A DNA stretch of 64,000 nucleotides from Streptomyces sp. NBC_01707 (GTDB lineage: Bacteria; Actinomycetota; Actinomycetes; Streptomycetales; Streptomycetaceae). The stretch is from assembly GCF_041438805.1 (NCBI RefSeq), contig NZ_CP109190.1:2542001-2606000 (forward strand), written 5' to 3'. The position numbers were made by a program, and so were the translations under genes. Of the stretch, positions 61,359 through 64,000 are shown piece after piece. The notes below the pieces were generated by a model. It saw nothing but the letters and a program-made list of their open reading frames with translations. It had not been told where the DNA came from and ran no database searches. The stretch's first letter is position 1; every line of letters begins with the position of its first letter.

Positions 61359-61871
61359 TCAGAGGGTGTGGTACGTGCCGTTGTGGAAGAGGAGGGGGCT
61401 GCGCTCCTCGTCGAGCCAGGAGTCCACGACCCGTGCGATGACGATGCGGTGGTCGCCGGCCGGGACGGTCTGCTCGATCTCCAGCCGCAGCCAGCCGGCC
61501 ACCCCGTCGAGCACCGGTTCGCCCTGCGGCAGCCGCCGCCAGCCGGTCGGTGCGGCGAACCTGTCGATGCCGCTGGTGGCGAACGTCTTTGCCAGCGGCC
61601 GCTGTTCGGCGCCGAGGAAGTTGACGACCGCTGTGTCGGCCCGCTCGATGTGGGGCCAGGACGAGGTGGTGGTCCCGATCCCGAAGGAGACCAGTGGTGG
61701 GTCGAGCGACAGCGACGCGAGCGAAGTCGCGGTGAAACCGACGGGTCCGTGGCCGGCGTCGGCGGTGATGACGACCACACCGGCCGGATAGCGGCGGAAG
61801 GCCTGCTTGAACCGGTCCGGGGCAATGCCCGTCGCGGCCGTCGAGGGATATGAGGGCACAGTGACAGTCAA
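61359..61871 (-). CDS. Flavin reductase (FMN reductase domain)
   Basis: About 170 residues, a flavin reductase-like protein (DIM6/NTAB type) that supplies reduced FMN. The family pattern is FKQAFRRYPAGVVVITADAG (about residues 18-37), GFTATSLASLSLDPPLVSFGI with the FMN phosphate-binding region (about 44-64) and the end LLFHNGTYHTL. The start is uncertain: TTG 61871 has GGGAG five bases upstream, and GTG 61859 is another option. It is the first gene of the operon, 79 bases ahead of the binding protein, and probably partners the monooxygenase at 57114. Confidence 0.9.
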   Translation of the reverse strand: MTVTVPSYPSTAATGIAPDRFKQAFRRYPAGVVVITADAGHGPVGFTATSLASLSLDPPLVSFGIGTTTSSWPHIERADTAVVNFLGAEQRPLAKTFATSGIDRFAAPTGWRRLPQGEPVLDGVAGWLRLEIEQTVPAGDHRIVIARVVDSWLDEERSPLLFHNGTYHTL

Positions 61872-62231
61872 CGTCTCTCCCGAGTCGGAAAGGGCGGAGG
61901 GAAAAGAGATGGGAAAAGCGAGGAAGCCGGGGAGGGATGGCAGGAGAATTCTGCACAAGTACGCTGGGCGCGGACCTGATGGAGGCAGCGCGTATCCACG
62001 CGTAACCGTTCGCGAAAAATCAGCGGATGGTTATCGGCAACCCGGACAGGAGCGACAACAGGAACACCGGACGGTGATACGCACCGGCGTGGCCGCGCGG
62101 CGGTGGCGCGCCACTGAGGGCGCGTACCGGGAATTCCGCTGCTGGCTGGTCATGAATCCATCATCCCGTTCGGGCTCGTGCCCGGTCAACAATGCAACTT
62201 CCTGAATTAAGTCGGATATCGTGCCGCTCCG
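61872..62231. other. Promoter region of the importer-monooxygenase operon
   Basis: 360 bases between the flavin reductase start and the ROK stop, both on the minus strand. No gene is supported. The DNA is less G/C-rich than the coding parts (for example GGATGGTTATCGGC near 62030), consistent with a promoter, but I could not identify a convincing -35/-10 pair or operator. Confidence 0.45.
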
Positions 62232-63485
62232 TCAGGACACCGCGGGCAGCGCGGGCCAAGGGCCGAGCGGGTCCAGGTACAGCGCCCCGAGCGCCACCGC
62301 GCCACCGGCGGTGGCCAGTACGGAGCCGGTGAAGCTGCTCGGCACGACCGCACGCTCCGGGTCGTCGCAGACCCAGGAGCGTTCCGCCACCTGTTCGCGG
62401 AGATCGGCCAGACATTCCGGGATGCGGCCCGCTCCCGGTTCGACCACGACGAGTACCGCGGGGTCGAACATGTCCAGGAGCAGCGCCGCGGCCCGGCCCA
62501 CCAGCCCGGCCCGGCGCCTGAACAACGCCACCGCCCGCGCCTCCCCGGCCAGGGCCTGGTCCAGCAGCTCCCTGAACGAGGTCACCAGCAACCCCTGTTC
62601 CGCCGCGCGCCGCACCATGGCCCGCTCCGACACCTCGGACTGGAGACAGCCGGACCGCCCGCACGAACACGGTTCGGCGTCACCGGACCCGCCTGCCCCG
62701 AGCGGGAGATGGGCGATGCTGCCCGCTCCGGAGCGCGGCCCCCGGTGCATGGCGCCCTCGGTGGCGAAAGCAGCGTCCACGACCGCGCCGATGAACAGCA
62801 GCACCATGCTGGCCCGGGTCGACGCCTCGCCGAACATCTGCTCGGCCCGCGCCAACGCCCGGGAGTGGCTGTCCACATGGACCGGCAGCCCGGTCGCGGC
62901 GGAGAGGATGTCCCGTACCGGCACATCGCGCCAGCCGAGCAGTGGATGTTCCACGATCATCCCGGCGAGGGGGTCGACCCGGTGCCCGGTGGCGACGCCG
63001 AGGGCCGGCACGGTCCGTCCCGCAGCGCGCGCGGACACCAGACGGGGTATGCGCTCGGCGAGGTCGGCGAGCAGCCGGTGCGGGTCCGTGGTGCGGTGCG
63101 GCTGCCGTTCCTCGGCGACGATCCGTCCGCGCAGATCCATCAGGGACACGGTCGAGTGGGCCACGGCGATGTGTGCCCCGGCCACCAGGTAGCGGCCGGT
63201 GTCGATCTCCACGGGGATGTGCGGCCGCCCGAGCCCCCGGGGGCCTGCGGTCTCCGCGCTCTCGCGGACCAGTCCGCGGGCGAGCAGCTGGCCGACGTGA
63301 CCGGTCACGGAGGCGGGCGAAAGGCCCGTGAGCCGGGCGACGGTGGACCTGGCGACCGGGCCGTGGTCGAGGATCGCGCTCAGCACGGAGCCGGTGCCCG
63401 GGACGCGGCGGGCGGGGCCGACGGCGGGTATGTCGGAACGGAGCAGGGGGGTGGTTCGGCGGGCGGCCGCAGACAGACTCTTCAC
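62232..63485 (-). CDS. ROK-family transcriptional regulator
   Basis: A 417-residue repressor. The N-terminal winged helix includes ARSTVARLTGLSPASVTGHV (about residues 40-62). The ROK domain has the zinc motif CSCGRSGCLQSEVS (CxCGxxGCxE-like, about residue 260) and a sugar-kinase-like core. It lacks a clear phosphate loop for kinase activity, so it is a regulator of sugar uptake or use. GTG 63485 has GGAAGA six bases upstream. Its targets are not visible; CsnR of chitosanase control is in the same family, but this gene is far from the chitosanases. Confidence 0.88.
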   Translation of the reverse strand: MKSLSAAARRTTPLLRSDIPAVGPARRVPGTGSVLSAILDHGPVARSTVARLTGLSPASVTGHVGQLLARGLVRESAETAGPRGLGRPHIPVEIDTGRYLVAGAHIAVAHSTVSLMDLRGRIVAEERQPHRTTDPHRLLADLAERIPRLVSARAAGRTVPALGVATGHRVDPLAGMIVEHPLLGWRDVPVRDILSAATGLPVHVDSHSRALARAEQMFGEASTRASMVLLFIGAVVDAAFATEGAMHRGPRSGAGSIAHLPLGAGGSGDAEPCSCGRSGCLQSEVSERAMVRRAAEQGLLVTSFRELLDQALAGEARAVALFRRRAGLVGRAAALLLDMFDPAVLVVVEPGAGRIPECLADLREQVAERSWVCDDPERAVVPSSFTGSVLATAGGAVALGALYLDPLGPWPALPAVS

Positions 63486-63854
63486 AGTGTCTTCCAGGTC
63501 CTCGGTGGCAGCGGGTGACGCGGTGCGCGCTCGTCGAAGAAGGAGCGCGTGGCAGACCGCTGCTGCCCGTGCGGGGCACGGTGAGCGGGCTCTGCTTCTC
63601 CCGTGGAGAGAAACACCCTGCGAAGATCCGATGGGCTGCACCCGAGGGTTCGCCTGTGGCCGGTCGCGCGGGCGCCGTGCTCTCAGGCCTGGTGACACGC
63701 AGCGGAGCACACACGCTTGAGGTCGACATGACCTCGCGTCGTCAGGTGTGCGGATAGCTGCATGGCGGGCAACCTAGCCGGAATGACGTAACCCGGTCAA
63801 ACCACTGCCCGCATCATGGACAACCGTGGGTGGCGGACCGTGCGTTCGGCAGCC
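63486..63854. other. 369-base intergenic region upstream of the ROK gene
   Basis: No supported gene. The short open frames here lack ribosome sites and read as Arg/Gly-rich. It should contain the ROK promoter. I see no clear hairpin or palindrome. Confidence 0.4.
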
Positions 63855-64000
63855 TTACGCGGACGCGTCCCGGCCCTGGTCGGAGACGAACCTGCCACCC
63901 TCCAGCAGGGTCTTGAGCGTCGAGAGGATCATGATCCAGCCGCCGCTGACACCCTCCAGCATCTTGCTGTCCGGACTGTCGAAGCCATCGTGCGTGATGG
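63855..64000 (-). CDS. SRPBCC (AHSA1-like) protein, C-terminal end
   Basis: The last 48 residues of a gene cut by the window edge: ITHDGFDSPDSKMLEGVSGG, then WIMILSTLKTLLEGGRFVS, ending in DASA. The GW(I)MILSTLKTLLE helix is the C-terminal helix of AHSA1/SRPBCC lipid- or steroid-binding fold proteins. These often accompany an ArsR-type regulator in Streptomyces. The rest is not visible, so its function is not assigned. Confidence 0.7.
   Translation of the reverse strand, partial: ITHDGFDSPDSKMLEGVSGGWIMILSTLKTLLEGGRFVSDQGRDASA

Noticed and set aside
62232..63485. The ROK gene as the chitosanase repressor CsnR
   Set aside because: Family agrees, but the gene is 41 kb from the chitosanases and ROK proteins have many targets. 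No matching box was found by eye in its own upstream region.

Overview
The window is a high-GC actinobacterial chromosome segment, almost certainly Streptomyces. Third codon positions are strongly G/C-rich, GTG and TTG starts are common, AGGAG-type ribosome sites are usual, and many adjacent genes share ATGA or GTGA stop/start overlaps. The gene families are ordinary for Streptomyces: IclR and ROK regulators, NarL-type two-component pairs, DUF2510, HTH_42 and GH46 chitosanases. From memory, gene content and order resemble the allantoin/glyoxylate region of S. coelicolor (around SCO6200-SCO6250). I could not check this by alignment. No rRNA, tRNA, insertion sequence, integrase or CRISPR array was seen.

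Layout. 1-6231: end of a thioesterase gene, a P450, a two-component system, a drug/metabolite exporter, an aldo/keto reductase and an ABM-domain protein. 6339-9948: allantoicase and allantoinase, divergent from an IclR regulator (AllR-like). 10038-13081: a small conserved protein, a MobA-like nucleotidyltransferase and malate synthase. 13168-21647: a peptidase, an Fn3 lipoprotein, a HEAT-repeat protein, a hydrolase and twin chitosanases. 21718-27009: the uric acid block (NCS2 permease, 8-oxoguanine deaminase, uricase, 5-hydroxyisourate hydrolase, OHCU decarboxylase). 27904-31060: a baeRF-type protein, an HTH_22/thiamine-binding pair and a lactonase. 31297-34735: hydroxypyruvate isomerase, tartronate semialdehyde reductase and catalase. 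35186-39496: a second two-component system, a membrane acyltransferase and a secreted hydrolase. 39732-41516: glyoxylate carboligase. 41769-51601: a zinc-ribbon protein, an acetyltransferase, two acyl-CoA synthetases with a divergent regulator, transporters and a DUF2510 protein. 51823-61871: a seven-gene operon for import, flavin-dependent oxidation and probable export of an organosulfur or similar compound, preceded by a divergent SnoaL-like gene. 62232-64000: a ROK regulator and the end of an SRPBCC gene.

How the genes fit together. The scattered purine genes make one route: urate to 5-hydroxyisourate to OHCU to allantoin to allantoate to ureidoglycolate. The resulting glyoxylate is used by malate synthase, or by glyoxylate carboligase plus tartronate semialdehyde reductase to reach glycerate. 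Catalase can remove the peroxide made by uricase. The physical link is in the promoters. A 15-bp site, TCAAC-N5-GTTGA, lies in front of allantoinase, the uric acid operon, catalase and (in a weaker form) malate synthase. It overlaps the -35 box in three of the four. A different 37-bp element follows the promoter of both glyoxylate carboligase and the hydroxypyruvate isomerase operon. No recognisable ureidoglycolate lyase gene is present.

Start codons were moved from the longest open frame wherever a ribosome site, a stop/start overlap or family alignment supported a shorter form. Regulatory calls are from reading the sequence by eye.
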